Below are positions 36,801 to 45,439 of a stretch of 64,000 nucleotides of DNA, piece by piece; position 1 is the stretch's first letter; each line of letters begins with the position of its first letter. The DNA is taken from the NCBI GenBank assembly GCA_050084515.1, contig CM114271.1:49414001-49478000 (forward strand), written 5' to 3'. A model generated the notes under the pieces. It was not told the DNA's origin. It ran no database searches and saw only the letters and a program-made list of their open reading frames with translations. The position numbers were made by a program, and so were the translations under genes. The DNA comes from Blasia pusilla (Eukaryota; Marchantiophyta; Marchantiopsida; Blasiales).

Positions 36801-37560
36801 CTGCCGCATGAAGTTTCCCCATTGTCTCATAATGCAGTCCACCAACTCAACCAAGAGCACAACTCTTTGTACTTCCCCTCAATCGCATGCTTCCTCCACC
36901 ACCCATGAAGTTCTTCCTGGCATTCCATGGCCTGCTTCAAGGTTTTGCTGTCCTTGCAGCGTTGGAGTAGAGTGACATGCTCTGTCCTCTTATTCTCCTT
37001 GATGCAAGATTTGGTGTACCGGGTCACAAACTGTTGCCAATGGAAAGCATCCAACCTTTCCCTCTCCGCTTGAACCTCTCCACCCCAGAACACTTCCCGG
37101 ATAGCAATCCACCCAGGTTGTGCATTGTCTGCCATGAACCCATAAATTTCCAGAGGTGGCCTTTTGTTTTCCTTCACCACCTCCAATAAGAGTAACCAGC
37201 ACATCTTCAAACTGCCAACGTCTTCTGCCTTTACTTCACAGATAAATATAGTTTTGAGTCCCTTCTCCACATGGTCATAAACGTGAGCACCCATTGTCAA
37301 CCATCCGTTCAACACTCTGTAGCAAATATCAAAGCTTACCCAGCTCCCATAAAGATCTTCCCCTTCCCTCATTCGATCTATAAGATCGAGGCCACTCGAC
37401 GGACCTGTGGTTGACATTTTGAAGACATAGGCCCTGGATCCCTCGCCTCCTTGGCCCATGAACTACCATCTCTGAATGAATGGAAATCTGGAGTTGGCCT
37501 TGATTCGGCGATGGCATCCATTTCGGCCGTCTTTCCATCGTAACTCGATTTGACGCAAAT
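36801..37560 (-). pseudogene. MULE transposase core exon (DDE-like domain), frameshifted
   Basis: The minus-strand frame 37,459-36,827 reads VYDHVEKGLKTIFICEVKAEDVGS..., IYGFMADNAQPGWIAIREVFWGG, ERERLDAFHWQQFVTRYTK and HGWWRKHAI...LCSWLSWWTA. The 'GFMAD.A..GW.A.R..F' block with Asp, the following C/A-FHW, and the WW-rich tail are the layout of a MULE-type DDE transposase. A second frame (37,560-37,390: YDGKTAEMDAIAESRPTPDFHSFRD...) supplies the sequence just upstream, so there is a frameshift near 37,390. Another frame change near 36,830 is needed to reach RQWGNFMRQ and the GTGAGT donor at 36,800. The upstream frame around 37,600-38,060 is also broken. Not functional as it stands; it would act by cut-and-paste on the terminal repeats. 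Confidence 0.65.
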
Positions 37561-38026
37561 TCGGAAGCATTCGGGATCAGCGAGAAATGCGAGATTCTCC
37601 GCAGTTGTTTCTCCTCAACGCCGTGATGTCACCCCGCCCAGGATTCCAAGCAATTTTTCACAAATTTGTGATGCCGTTGTAGAGCTTGATCACTCCGGCT
37701 TTGAACCCGGAGAGTTTCAGAGACCTCGGCTACTTTCTTCGCCACATCCTCTTTGATGTGTCTTTGAATTGCATCGTTACAGGATGAGTGTGGGAGCCAA
37801 CATGGACCCGACCTTGTATACTCGACGTGGAGCCCAAGTCGTGGACAATGAAAAATATGTATGCAGGACCGCTCCAACGCAGAAGGGAGATGCCGACAAT
37901 GAGGACATCGATGGCCTCCCGGCGTATGGTGGCACCGACCTCGTATGGAGTTTCTGCATTCTTGGGAGGGAATTGCGGACGTATTGACTCGCCGTTGCGC
38001 TCTAGATACGGGCATGCTTTGGACTT

Positions 38027-38791
38027 CTACACTCCAAGGCTCCCACGCATTGGCGGCGGGAGACAATCCAGGACCATCTGGAATTGAAGCATGGTCCGTT
38101 GAAGCTGCACCATCGATGACAATCGACTTTTCGTCCCATACCCTTCAGCGCCCTCCATCCTTCTTTTGAGCAGAGCAGCAAGTGGAGGCAACTCAAAAAT
38201 GCAATTACCATCGTACGTGGGCGGCAGCTCGTCGACAAGAATGTGCTTGAACATTTTCAAGGCCAGAGACGAAAGCAAACTATTGCCTGATACTCGCAAG
38301 AGGAAGGAGTAGGCGGACAGAGGGCCCGATTGGTGTCCGACAGATCCACTGAGGTTGATAACATCCGGAATCTCTTCACGAAGAATAACATTGTTACGAG
38401 CGTGCGAAGTTGGAGTCGAAGCCGGATCTGCAGAGCTTGGAGTTGCAAACGTAGAGCTCGGAGCACTAGGAAATTCTAGACCGTCTACTTGGGAAACAGA
38501 CGAATTCACGGGCAAGCCGTAAACTCTGTATTGACCATTTGGTAGAGGTAGGAGATTCCATACTTTACGGTCTGAGGTCACTCGCTGGACCGTCTCACCT
38601 ATTATGTCTTCCGTATCGTCCACCCTAACATCTTTGGATACAAAGATGGTTCCAATTTGGAGAAGAAATTGAACAGACAGAAAATTTTCATCTACTACTA
38701 TGAAAGACTCACGAGCTTGGGGTCGAATGATTTCTGATTGAGGAAGGGCCGCCAGATGATTGCCACAAGTGAGCTTAACATAATTATCCAT
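38027..38791 (-). CDS. MULE gene N-terminal exon
   Basis: An open frame of 254 codons from an ATG at 38,791 begins MDNYVKLTCGNHLAALPQSEIIRPQ and includes a Ser/Thr/Pro/Ala-rich linker (PSAPSSTFATPSSADPASTPTS). No catalytic domain. Its position, immediately upstream of the transposase core on the same strand and starting at the shared divergent promoter region, makes it the probable first exon of the transposase gene. Where it is spliced onward (toward 38,066-37,629, which carries a charged helix NDAIQRHIKEDVAKKVAEVSETL) cannot be resolved by eye. Confidence 0.5.
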   Translation of the reverse strand: MDNYVKLTCGNHLAALPQSEIIRPQARESFIVVDENFLSVQFLLQIGTIFVSKDVRVDDTEDIIGETVQRVTSDRKVWNLLPLPNGQYRVYGLPVNSSVSQVDGLEFPSAPSSTFATPSSADPASTPTSHARNNVILREEIPDVINLSGSVGHQSGPLSAYSFLLRVSGNSLLSSLALKMFKHILVDELPPTYDGNCIFELPPLAALLKRRMEGAEGYGTKSRLSSMVQLQRTMLQFQMVLDCLPPPMRGSLGV

Positions 38792-38820
38792 TCCAAGAAG
38801 ATTCCAACCGGAGGAGACTG

Positions 38821-38850
38821 AGAATGAGAATGAGAATGAGAATGAGAATT
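38821..38850. repeat. Hexanucleotide minisatellite (GAGAAT)5
   Basis: Five exact GAGAAT units lie immediately upstream of the minus-strand start codon at 38,791. They may be part of the 5' UTR or promoter of the transposase gene. Confidence 0.9.
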
Positions 38851-39070
38851 TTTAATTTATAGTGAATAGGAAACAGATACTCCTGACAGATTTTTACTGA
38901 CAAGATGAATTCGGTGGGTGATATTGTCTGACACAATGGATCCAATTCTGTAACACATTCAATTCTGTTGCAATATGTTATCGGATTTGGGAAGCAGAGG
39001 GTTGCGCATCACACTTGGAACCCGTCGGAGTCCTGGTAACTAAAAAATTACCTGAACCTAACCGAAGCCT

Positions 39071-39733
39071 GCAACCCGTCGGCATCGGACGGGTTGCACG
39101 CTTCTGTTAAACATTGTCGAAGCGAGCAACCCTTCACTCTCCGACGAGTTGCTCGAATACCGCTCCTTCTTGCCCGAAGATGCCGGAGGCGTGCAAACCG
39201 TCTGTTCCCAACGAGTTCCGCGGGTGCCTCACATTTTAGCCCAAAGACTGCGAGGCGTGCAACCCGTCGCCCTCCAATGGGTTGCGCAAGGGCCTCGCCT
39301 TGTGGTGCATCCAGCCAGACTCTGACGACTTGCACGGGAAGCCCTCGTTCTTAACCCTTGATGAGGGAAGCGTGCAACCCAACGGTCTCCGACGGATTGC
39401 CCAAGATACGTCCCGTTCCCGTCCCAAACACGGCGGAGGCGCGGAACATGTCGGTCTCCGACGGGTTGCACGGGTACCTCGCATTCTTTTCCAAAGACGA
39501 CGGAGGCGCTCAACCCGTCGGTCTCCGACGGGTTGCTCGCGCACGTGGCGACGTACCCAGGATGGTGGAGGTGCGCAACATGTCGGTCTCCGACGGGTTG
39601 CGCGGGTACCTCGCGTTCTTTTCCGAAGACGACGGAGGCGCTCAACCCGTCGGTCTCTGACGGGTTGCTCGCGTACGTGGCAACGTACCCAGGATGGCGG
39701 AGCCGCGCAACCTATTGGACTCTGACGGGTTGC
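39071..39733. repeat. Palindrome array in the divergent promoter region
   Basis: About eleven palindrome copies lie here, with starts near 39,071, 39,126, 39,193, 39,259, 39,313 (weak), 39,374, 39,443, 39,510, 39,575, 39,642 and 39,707. Most are 65-69 nt apart. A larger tandem unit of 132-133 bp (starting 39,434, 39,567 and 39,699, each GGAG[G/C]YGCG...) contains two palindromes per unit. The ORFs running through here on both strands are by-products of the repeat and its lack of stops. Confidence 0.85.
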
Positions 39734-39810
39734 CATTTTTCACGTCCGGACTTCCGTAACATCCGGCACGTCGCCGTCGAAAGGACGACGGGACCCAACG
39801 GCTAGAAAAG

Positions 39811-39818
39811 TATAAATA
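39811..39818 (+). promoter_or_regulatory. TATA box of the methyltransferase-like gene
   Basis: TATAAATA lies about 300 nt upstream of the ATG at 40,110 and just downstream of the palindrome array. This would put the transcription start near 39,840-39,850 and leave a 5' UTR of about 265 nt. The position relative to the array suggests the palindromes act as upstream promoter sites. Confidence 0.55.
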
Positions 39819-40109
39819 GGACAGAAATCGCTCAATTCCGGTTTCTCATTTCGCGATCTTCATTCCTCACTCTCCCGCGCAGCAGCTGATCAGATACGAA
39901 GGGGCATTTCACACGGCGACACATCGCGAGTCGATAGGAGGGAATGAGAGCGAGACCGTTCGACTGAACGACAGCGAGACGGTTCGACTGAGCGATCGCG
40001 GGACGATTGGAGCTACCCATCAAGGCGATTCGAGATCCCATCTTGACATCAGCAAGGCGATTGATCAAGGGATTCGTTGTGGACATACGTGGAGGCATTT
40101 CCGGAAAAA

Positions 40110-40739
40110 ATGACGAGGAAAAAATCACAAGCCAACAAGTCTGGGAGCTTCACTCCGAAGTCCATTAGGACTCCTGTGTCAGCTTCTCCTGGGCCTCGTT
40201 TGGCAAATGAAATTAGGCAGCAGGAAATCAAGGAGCGGGAAAGGGAAGCAGAGATGCACAACCAAGTGCTTCTTGCGAGACGTGTTCAAGAGGCGCTAGA
40301 TAAACAGAACGCAGAGGCTGAGACGTCGCAGGCCTTGACGAAAAGGATCGCCGATGAAAAGAGAGAAAAGAAGCATCTGGACGCGTCGGTGAGGAGGGAA
40401 GAATTGGCTAAAGTGAGGAGGGAAAAAGCGATAGCCATTGACGATAGCCTAGTCCGTCCAACCGCAAGTGTTGAGATGCGGGAAATGTCCCCCACGAAGT
40501 CCGGGGACACAATCAACATAGTGGAAACGCCAAAAGTTGAAATCGATGACGACGAGGTCATGAGGACCGCCAGCGTGGAGATGGTGGACATGGCCGAAGA
40601 AGCCGGAGAGCGGTCATTCTCGACTCCAAGCCCGGCGGAGGACATCGACCTCTATCAGATCGACGAGTTCCTAGTCGATTTGCCAGCTTCTGTCTCAGAC
40701 AAGTTAGCTGGTCAAGAAACCGACCCCATTTTCGAGCGG
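40110..40739 (+). CDS. Exon 1 of the methyltransferase-like gene: coiled coil
   Basis: This exon starts at the ATG following GGAAAAA (MTRKKSQANKSGSFTPKS). An in-frame upstream codon at 40,077 is less likely because the ATG at 40,110 begins the conserved-looking basic stretch. Residues about 40-110 are a charged amphipathic helix with almost no Pro or Gly, probably a dimerising coiled coil. The remainder is acidic and Ser/Thr-rich with repeated 'ASVEM..M' segments. It ends FER before GTAAGA. No enzymatic domain here; a nuclear protein is likely from the basic N-terminus. Confidence 0.6.
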
Positions 40740-41312
40740 GTAAGAGAGGATCTGGGTTTTTTGAATTATGTGAATTGCAATTCATTGGGAATTCAGTGTA
40801 GCTTATTCATCTTGTCCGGTTCGACGGTGGTAAAGCGGATGGCACTCATAGAGGGCCACAACGCCCGAGGATTCCACTCGATTGCGGACAATGGAATACG
40901 TCCGCGAAACTCGATCCGAGCGAGGACATCGCGAAGCTTAAACAATCGCGGCAACAACATCCTCGTCGTGACTTTCCTCCCTTCTATGTTCAACCTTACG
41001 ACGAGCATGGAACCCAAGCTCTAGTTCTGAGGAGGACTTGGAAAAGCTCGACACATTCGGAGGATGCGAGACCAGGATTTCAGAAGGCAAGTTGAGGGCA
41101 TGGAATTCATTTGGATGAGGAATCTGCATTTCTTCATCCGGGATGGAAATCACGGAGTTCATGGCGTGGACCAAGTTTGCGGAGGAGCGGCCCAACTCAT
41201 TGGAGGCACATTTCTGCGTGAAGGCAGTGGTCCTTCACCCATTCCCTCATCACATGGTGATAGTGGAGATGGCAATGCATGCCATGAACACGTGAGTATC
41301 TTTAACACTTAC

Positions 41313-41904
41313 GCAACTCGTCGGACTCCGACGAGTTGCTCGATTGATGAATGGGTTAGGTTTGTTTTTGCCGAAAGCAACTCGTCGGACTCCGACGGGT
41401 TGCTCGACTGCATGCTTTTTCGGATGTTTTTTTAAGAATGCAACTCGTCGGACTCCGACGAGTTGTTTGATTGACCATAGATTTAACTAGTTTTTGGCCC
41501 AAAGCAAACCGTCGGAGTCCGACGGGTTGCTCGACAGGCCGCCTTGTCAGGATGTTTTTTGAAGAATGCAACTCGTCGGACTCCGACGACTCCGACGGGT
41601 TGATTTCAGCCAAAAACAGTTTCGAGGCAAGCAACCCGCCGGACTCCGACGGGTTGCTTTGGGGAAAAGACCTTCTAAACGTGCAGTCACTCGAACAACT
41701 CGTCGGAGTCCGACGAGTTGCATTCTTCAAAAAACATCCTGACAAGGCGGCCTGTCGAGCAACCCGTTAGACTCCGACGGTTTTCTTACCATGCATTAGC
41801 GAATCTGAATGCAATCCGTCAGACTCCGACGGGTTGCATCATTTAGCTCGTTGCTAGAATCCGACCTTGAGCTGTGACGACCCGTCGGACTCCGACGGGT
41901 TGCA
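41313..41904. repeat. Regular palindrome array in intron 2 (period 63-64 nt)
   Basis: Palindromes start at 41,313, 41,377, 41,440, 41,504, 41,568, 41,631, 41,696, 41,759, 41,811 and 41,877. The first seven intervals are 63-65 nt. Each has 13-base arms (GCAACYCGTCGGA) around one base. Spacers are about 36-38 nt and much less conserved than the palindromes. Spacers 1 and 3 resemble each other, as do 2 and 4, giving a 127-nt higher-order unit. The spacer at 41,722-41,758 is the exact reverse complement of that at 41,531-41,567. The array fills almost the whole intron (41,292-41,947). Confidence 0.95.
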
Positions 41905-42871
41905 GGAACCCATGTAATTTCCTGACGGGTTGAGTTTGGATGTGCAGGATTGTATCGGAGGGGAATGTCACCCACCACTGGATCCAAGACTGCGATCGGG
42001 TGAGGAAGGTGCTACGACGCACCGGGAGAGTCTGAGGGGTTCTTGGGCGATGCCCTTGTCAATCAGATGCTTGCAAAGGGTGGTCAGATTAAAAAGAAAA
42101 CTTGGGCAAATAAGTTTATTTCCCAAGATGCAGCCATAACCATCCTTTGCTGGTCGAAGATACAGGCCGCGAAGAAAAGCGCTGCACTGGAGCTGGAGCG
42201 GAGGGAGAAGGTATCTGCGTCTAAGCGCGCCAAATTCATCAAGCTGCAGATGTCTGCGAACGAAAATACACGGGCGAGCAAGATGCAGCGATACATCAGC
42301 ATTCTCAACCCCAAACTTGGTCCGGAGTTCTACAAGGAGCTGAAGGCGATTATCAAGCGCCAACGGAAAAGGGATGAAGATCCGCATGGTCGGATTGGGG
42401 AGAAAGTGTCCCTGGATCGCGTGCATCGGTTTGCGTTGTTCGGGATAAGCGAGTTTAGGAGGATATGACTGATGAAAATCAGTCTCGAGGGCTCAGAGGC
42501 CCAGAAGAGGGCGGCACACCATCCTCCGGGTGTGTCCGATCCAGTGATCTCACACTGGCTACGCGAATGGTCGTTCTGGGACGCGTTGCGGGTAATCGGG
42601 AAGTCCGTGCTGGACGGTCTGCAAGCGGAGCTCAGAAGATTAGAGCCCATCCCGCCGGAAGCAAACCTTGAAAGTTCTGGAGATTTCGAGGTTTGGCTCG
42701 ACGACATCCGGGACAAGCCAACCAAAAACCGAGGATTCAAGACCATGTTCAAGGTTTGCGTCCTCCCTCAGGCAGAGATTGACGAAGAAGTAGAGGGGAA
42801 CAAACGGGATCAAGCGAAGAAGAAGCGACATCTAGAGGAGCAGACGGACGATTCTGTTTGACTAAAAGCTG

Positions 42872-43045
42872 CCCAACGGATGGTCTTCAAGTACTTCGTC
42901 CAGTGTAAGAATGCAGGTACGTGGGGAAAATTACCGGTAGCCTTGAAATTGTGGGCCGCGCCGGATGCAGAGACATTCTCCATGTACGACATGGAGATGG
43001 GGCAAAGCACATGTCCGATTGGGAGGTGGAGAATTGCCCCATTTG
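42872..43045 (+). other. CW-type zinc-finger-like segment, copy 1
   Basis: The protein reads FVQCKNAGTWGKLPVALKLWAAP..., with a cysteine returning at ...EVENCPIW. The spacing VQC-x(2)-[C]-x(2)-W-x-KLP, then a C-terminal C-P, follows the CW finger (WxQCxxCxxWRxLP...C...C). However, the second Cys is Ala here and the third is absent, so zinc binding is unlikely. CW fingers typically read histone H3K4 methylation. A 2-base insertion (CAAAGC versus CAGC at 45.57 kb) shifts the frame near 43,003. The same sequence recurs at 45,440-45,613. Confidence 0.45.
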
Positions 43046-43378
43046 GCTCGACTTCAACGACCCTGAAGACATCATCGATAAGGATTTACGAGTGCTTCAT
43101 GATGCAATGGCCTCAGGACAAGACGATATCCCCAATTTCGTCCAGCCTGAAGACTTCTTTGGAGGAGATGCAGAAGAGCAGGCCCACGAGACAACTGAGT
43201 TGGCTTCCAAGGTCCGCACAGCCAAAGACAAATCCACAGCGGGTCTCAAAGGCAAGGCGAGGGGAGGGAAAAATTCAGAGGTCGAGTCTTCCCAAAGAGA
43301 GGCTGAAGATTCAAGGCAGAGGCAGAATCGTCCGAACAAGCGGGGAGAGAGGGTCGGACCAAGTCCTCGGCGAAAAAA

Positions 43379-43972
43379 ATGCCACCAGAGTCTGAGGTCA
43401 TAGAAACCCCGACAAGCCGTCCCCAGGCTAGGGAGAAGCGGAAGCGAGAGGTGCCCGGGTTGTCCCAAGGAGAATACAGTCCATCATCCTTGGGAAGACA
43501 CAGACAAACAATGACCCGGACAAGCGTCCTCCTTCAGTTCACTCCTTTATTGGATGAGCTGAAGAGCTTCAGTTCTCAAGCGTCGACACCAGCCATCAAA
43601 AAATTGACAACGCTGGGACGGAAGCTCCAACAAAACGGGCACGCTGCCTGGACGGTGAATGGAATGGTCGAAGAGGTTGCGGTGGATCTCTTGATCGCCG
43701 ATCTGCCCTCGGGGTTGCGACTTTGGGGCGAGAATCCGTCGGACGAGGTACTTGAGAGGAATGTGCCGCTCTCTTATGACCAGATTGCGCTTTTGTTCTC
43801 CTTTGCAGACGCCTATCTGAGTAACATGGGCTGCTTCTTGGTGTTGATTGGAGGGAGCGAGGACGAGCTCTTCAACCTCCAGTGCGTCAAGAGGTTGCTA
43901 AAGTGGAGGACGGCGCAATCGTGGATCATTAAAAACGAGTACCCACTCCGATCCGCGACGAGTCAGATTTGG
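43379..43972 (+). CDS. Methyltransferase-like segment with motif IV region
   Basis: This is the longest open part of the gene. A basic linker leads into VEEVAVDLLIADLPSGLRLWGENPSDEVLE...YDQIALLFSFADAYLSNMGCFLVLIGGSEDE...LLKWRTAQSWIIKNEYPL. The pattern 'VD.I..D.P.GL', about 30 residues, 'FA.A.L...G....F', then 'W....W.IKN' is the catalytic-loop half of beta-class DNA methyltransferases. DLPS stands where DPPY/NPPY/SPPY would be; DPP-to-DLP is one C-to-T change. It joins the upstream frame through a 7-A run at 43,372-43,378, which is the probable site of a frameshift. Confidence 0.6.
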
Positions 43973-44060
43973 GTAAGGCTCAATTCCTGTACTATAATTT
44001 CAATTATATTTTAAAGATGTGTATAATGAGAGTCAATCTGGGTTTTTTTTTTGTCCGTGA

Positions 44061-44388
44061 GCAACCCGTCGGGTTCCAACGGGTTGCATCTTTCCCACAT
44101 ACACAGGGAAAACCGCAGTGTACCTGCAACCCGTCAGAACCCGACGGGTTGTAGTTGCTTTTGGTTTTTCCCAGTTGATTTTGGTTTTTGGATGCAACCC
44201 GTCTGATAGCGACGGGTTGCTCTCAGCCGACCATGGGCTGCTCTAGGCCAGCAACCCATCGCCTTCCGACGGGTTGCTCACGGACAAAAACAACGGAGCC
44301 CGACGGGTTGTTTTTGTCCCTGACCAACCCGTCGGAAGGCGACGGGTTGGTTCGGGACAAAACAACCCGTCGGACTCCGACAGGTTGA
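44061..44388. repeat. Palindrome array in intron 3
   Basis: Copies start at 44,061, 44,126, 44,194, 44,251, about 44,289 (half), 44,323 and 44,363. Spacing begins at 65-68 nt and tightens to 34-57. The intron is 43,973-44,466. Several centres have drifted, but compensating changes keep some arms paired (for example GGAAGGCGAC at 44,335). Confidence 0.9.
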
Positions 44389-44466
44389 TCCAAAGTCAGT
44401 TATTGAAAATGTTCTCAAGCCGACTTCTTTAGTTGCCGACATTGTTTCCAACGTGCTGATTTACAG

Positions 44467-45148
44467 ATGGACCACTCCTACGTCTACTGCTTTGTTCGGC
44501 CCGAGCACAATTTCCAGGTGTTCAAGATCCAGGATCCTGTGGATCCATGCTCAGATGGGTACAACTTAGATAGTTTGTACAATTCCCCCCCGGGAATTTA
44601 CATGCAAGACAGTACCCCACTTCTGGGAGGAAGGGAAAAGTCGCCGACCACGATGCAAACGCTCATCGAGCTCTGCTCAAGGCCGGGTGACTTGGTGTTC
44701 GACTTAGTGGGACTTTCAGGGGCAAGTATCAAAGGCGCCTGGCAGAGTGGCAGGAATTGTTTGACCTTTGCAAGGAGGCAAAGGCAGAATACGAAAGGCT
44801 CGTTGGGGCGTACAACGGCCTTGAGCAGAGCTCATAGAGCTCTGCTCAAGGCCGGGTGACTTGGTGTTCGACTTAGTGGGACTTTCAGGGGCAAGTATCA
44901 AAGGCGCCTGGCAGAGTGGCAGGAACATTCTCTGCCTCGAGGGAAGGCAGGAACTGTTTGACCTTTGCAAGGAGGCAAAGGCAGAATACGAAAGGCTCGT
45001 TGGGGCGTACAACTCTCCACCGAAGCCGACAGGTCCGGTTCTAGACCCACCATTGGTTGTGACTCCATCGTCACTTCCAACGATTCCAAAAATTGGGAGG
45101 GCAAGGTCGAAAGTAATTTTGCAAGAGCTCTCAGACGATGACGAGTGA
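44467..45148 (+). pseudogene. Last exon of the methyltransferase-like gene, with tandem duplication
   Basis: After TTACAG the exon reads DHSYVYCFVRPEHNFQVF..., then KSPTTMQTLIELCSRPGDLVFDLVGLSGASIKGAWQSGRN. This corresponds to the SAM-binding half of a beta-class methyltransferase (K.P..L...I...S.PGD.V.D...GSG....A...GR). The 44,668-44,836 unit is repeated from 44,837. The first copy lacks 28 bases between two GGCAGGAA repeats and so goes out of frame, stopping at 44,859. The second copy is complete (CLEGRQELFDLCKEAKAEYERLVGAYNSPP) and ends ...VILQELSDDDE. Both copies have the altered motif DLVGLSG, so this change predates the duplication. Confidence 0.65.
44817..44853. repeat. Perfect inverted repeat at the tandem-duplication junction
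   Basis: GGCCTTGAGCAGAGCTC (44,817-44,833) is the exact reverse complement of 44,837-44,853 with ATA between. The right arm is the start of the second duplicated unit; the left arm is an extra inverted copy. Confidence 0.9.
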
Positions 45149-45439
45149 GTTCAAAGAACTCAACGACCCAGCTTGACTGCAGCGTTTGGAGTAGGGAGTT
45201 TTTTGATAATGAGGCAAAAGATTTCATAGAATAGATCAAATGTACAGTTCCGAGCTTTTTTCGGATGATATAAAGGAGAAGATTTTTTCGAACGATGGTG
45301 GTGCTTGTAAAAGTTTGCTGAACATTTTTTATGGCATTCCGAATGTGATCGTCTATGTACTCCGCGGACTTCAATTTTGCAACCCGTCGGATTTCTCTTG
45401 CTTGCAACTTTTAACTTTTTGACCACAGCAATCTGGTGT
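45149..45439 (+). other. 3' UTR region of the methyltransferase-like gene
   Basis: The 240 bases after the stop (GATTTCATAGAATAGATCAA ... ATAAAGGAGAAGATTTTTTC ... GTTTGTAAAAGTTTGCTGA) are repeated after the second gene's stop at 46,086-46,255. Shared 3' UTRs indicate a duplicated gene end. A half palindrome (CAACCCGTCGGA) lies at 45,381. Confidence 0.55.

Larger units (their letters stand above)
40110..45148 (+). pseudogene. Coiled-coil/CW-like/DNA N4/N6-methyltransferase-like gene
   Basis: Proposed exons are 40,110-40,739, 40,797-41,291, 41,948-43,972 and 44,467-45,148, with good donors (GTAAGA, GTGAGT, GTAAGG) and acceptors (ATTCAG, TGTGCAG, TTACAG). Domains in order: a Lys/Glu/Arg-rich coiled coil (EREREAEMHNQVLLARRVQEAL...), a conserved helical block at 42,043-42,460, a CW-like finger (42.87-43.05 kb), a basic low-complexity linker, then a beta-class methyltransferase layout. 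The motif IV region VDLLIADLPSGL comes first; RPGDLVFDLVGLSG (motif I region) follows, then GRNILCLEGRQELFDLC. In-frame TGA codons (41,116, 42,466, 42,859), frameshifts near 40.95, 43.0 and 43.37 kb and a tandem duplication at 44.67 kb break it. Motif IV has DLPS for (S/N/D)PP(Y/F/W), and motif I lost its Pro, so catalysis is unlikely even in the repaired family. Confidence 0.6.

Noticed and set aside
39094-39736. Long overlapping ORFs on both strands in the promoter region
   Set aside because: They are translations of the palindrome repeat (recurrent TRRSPTGC-like and SVSDGL-like strings) in all frames; the GC-rich repeat lacks stops. No gene.
41313-41904. CRISPR array
   Set aside because: Repeat length, palindromy and spacing fit, but spacers are related to one another (including an exact inverted copy), there are no cas genes, and the array lies in an intron of a eukaryotic transposon gene.
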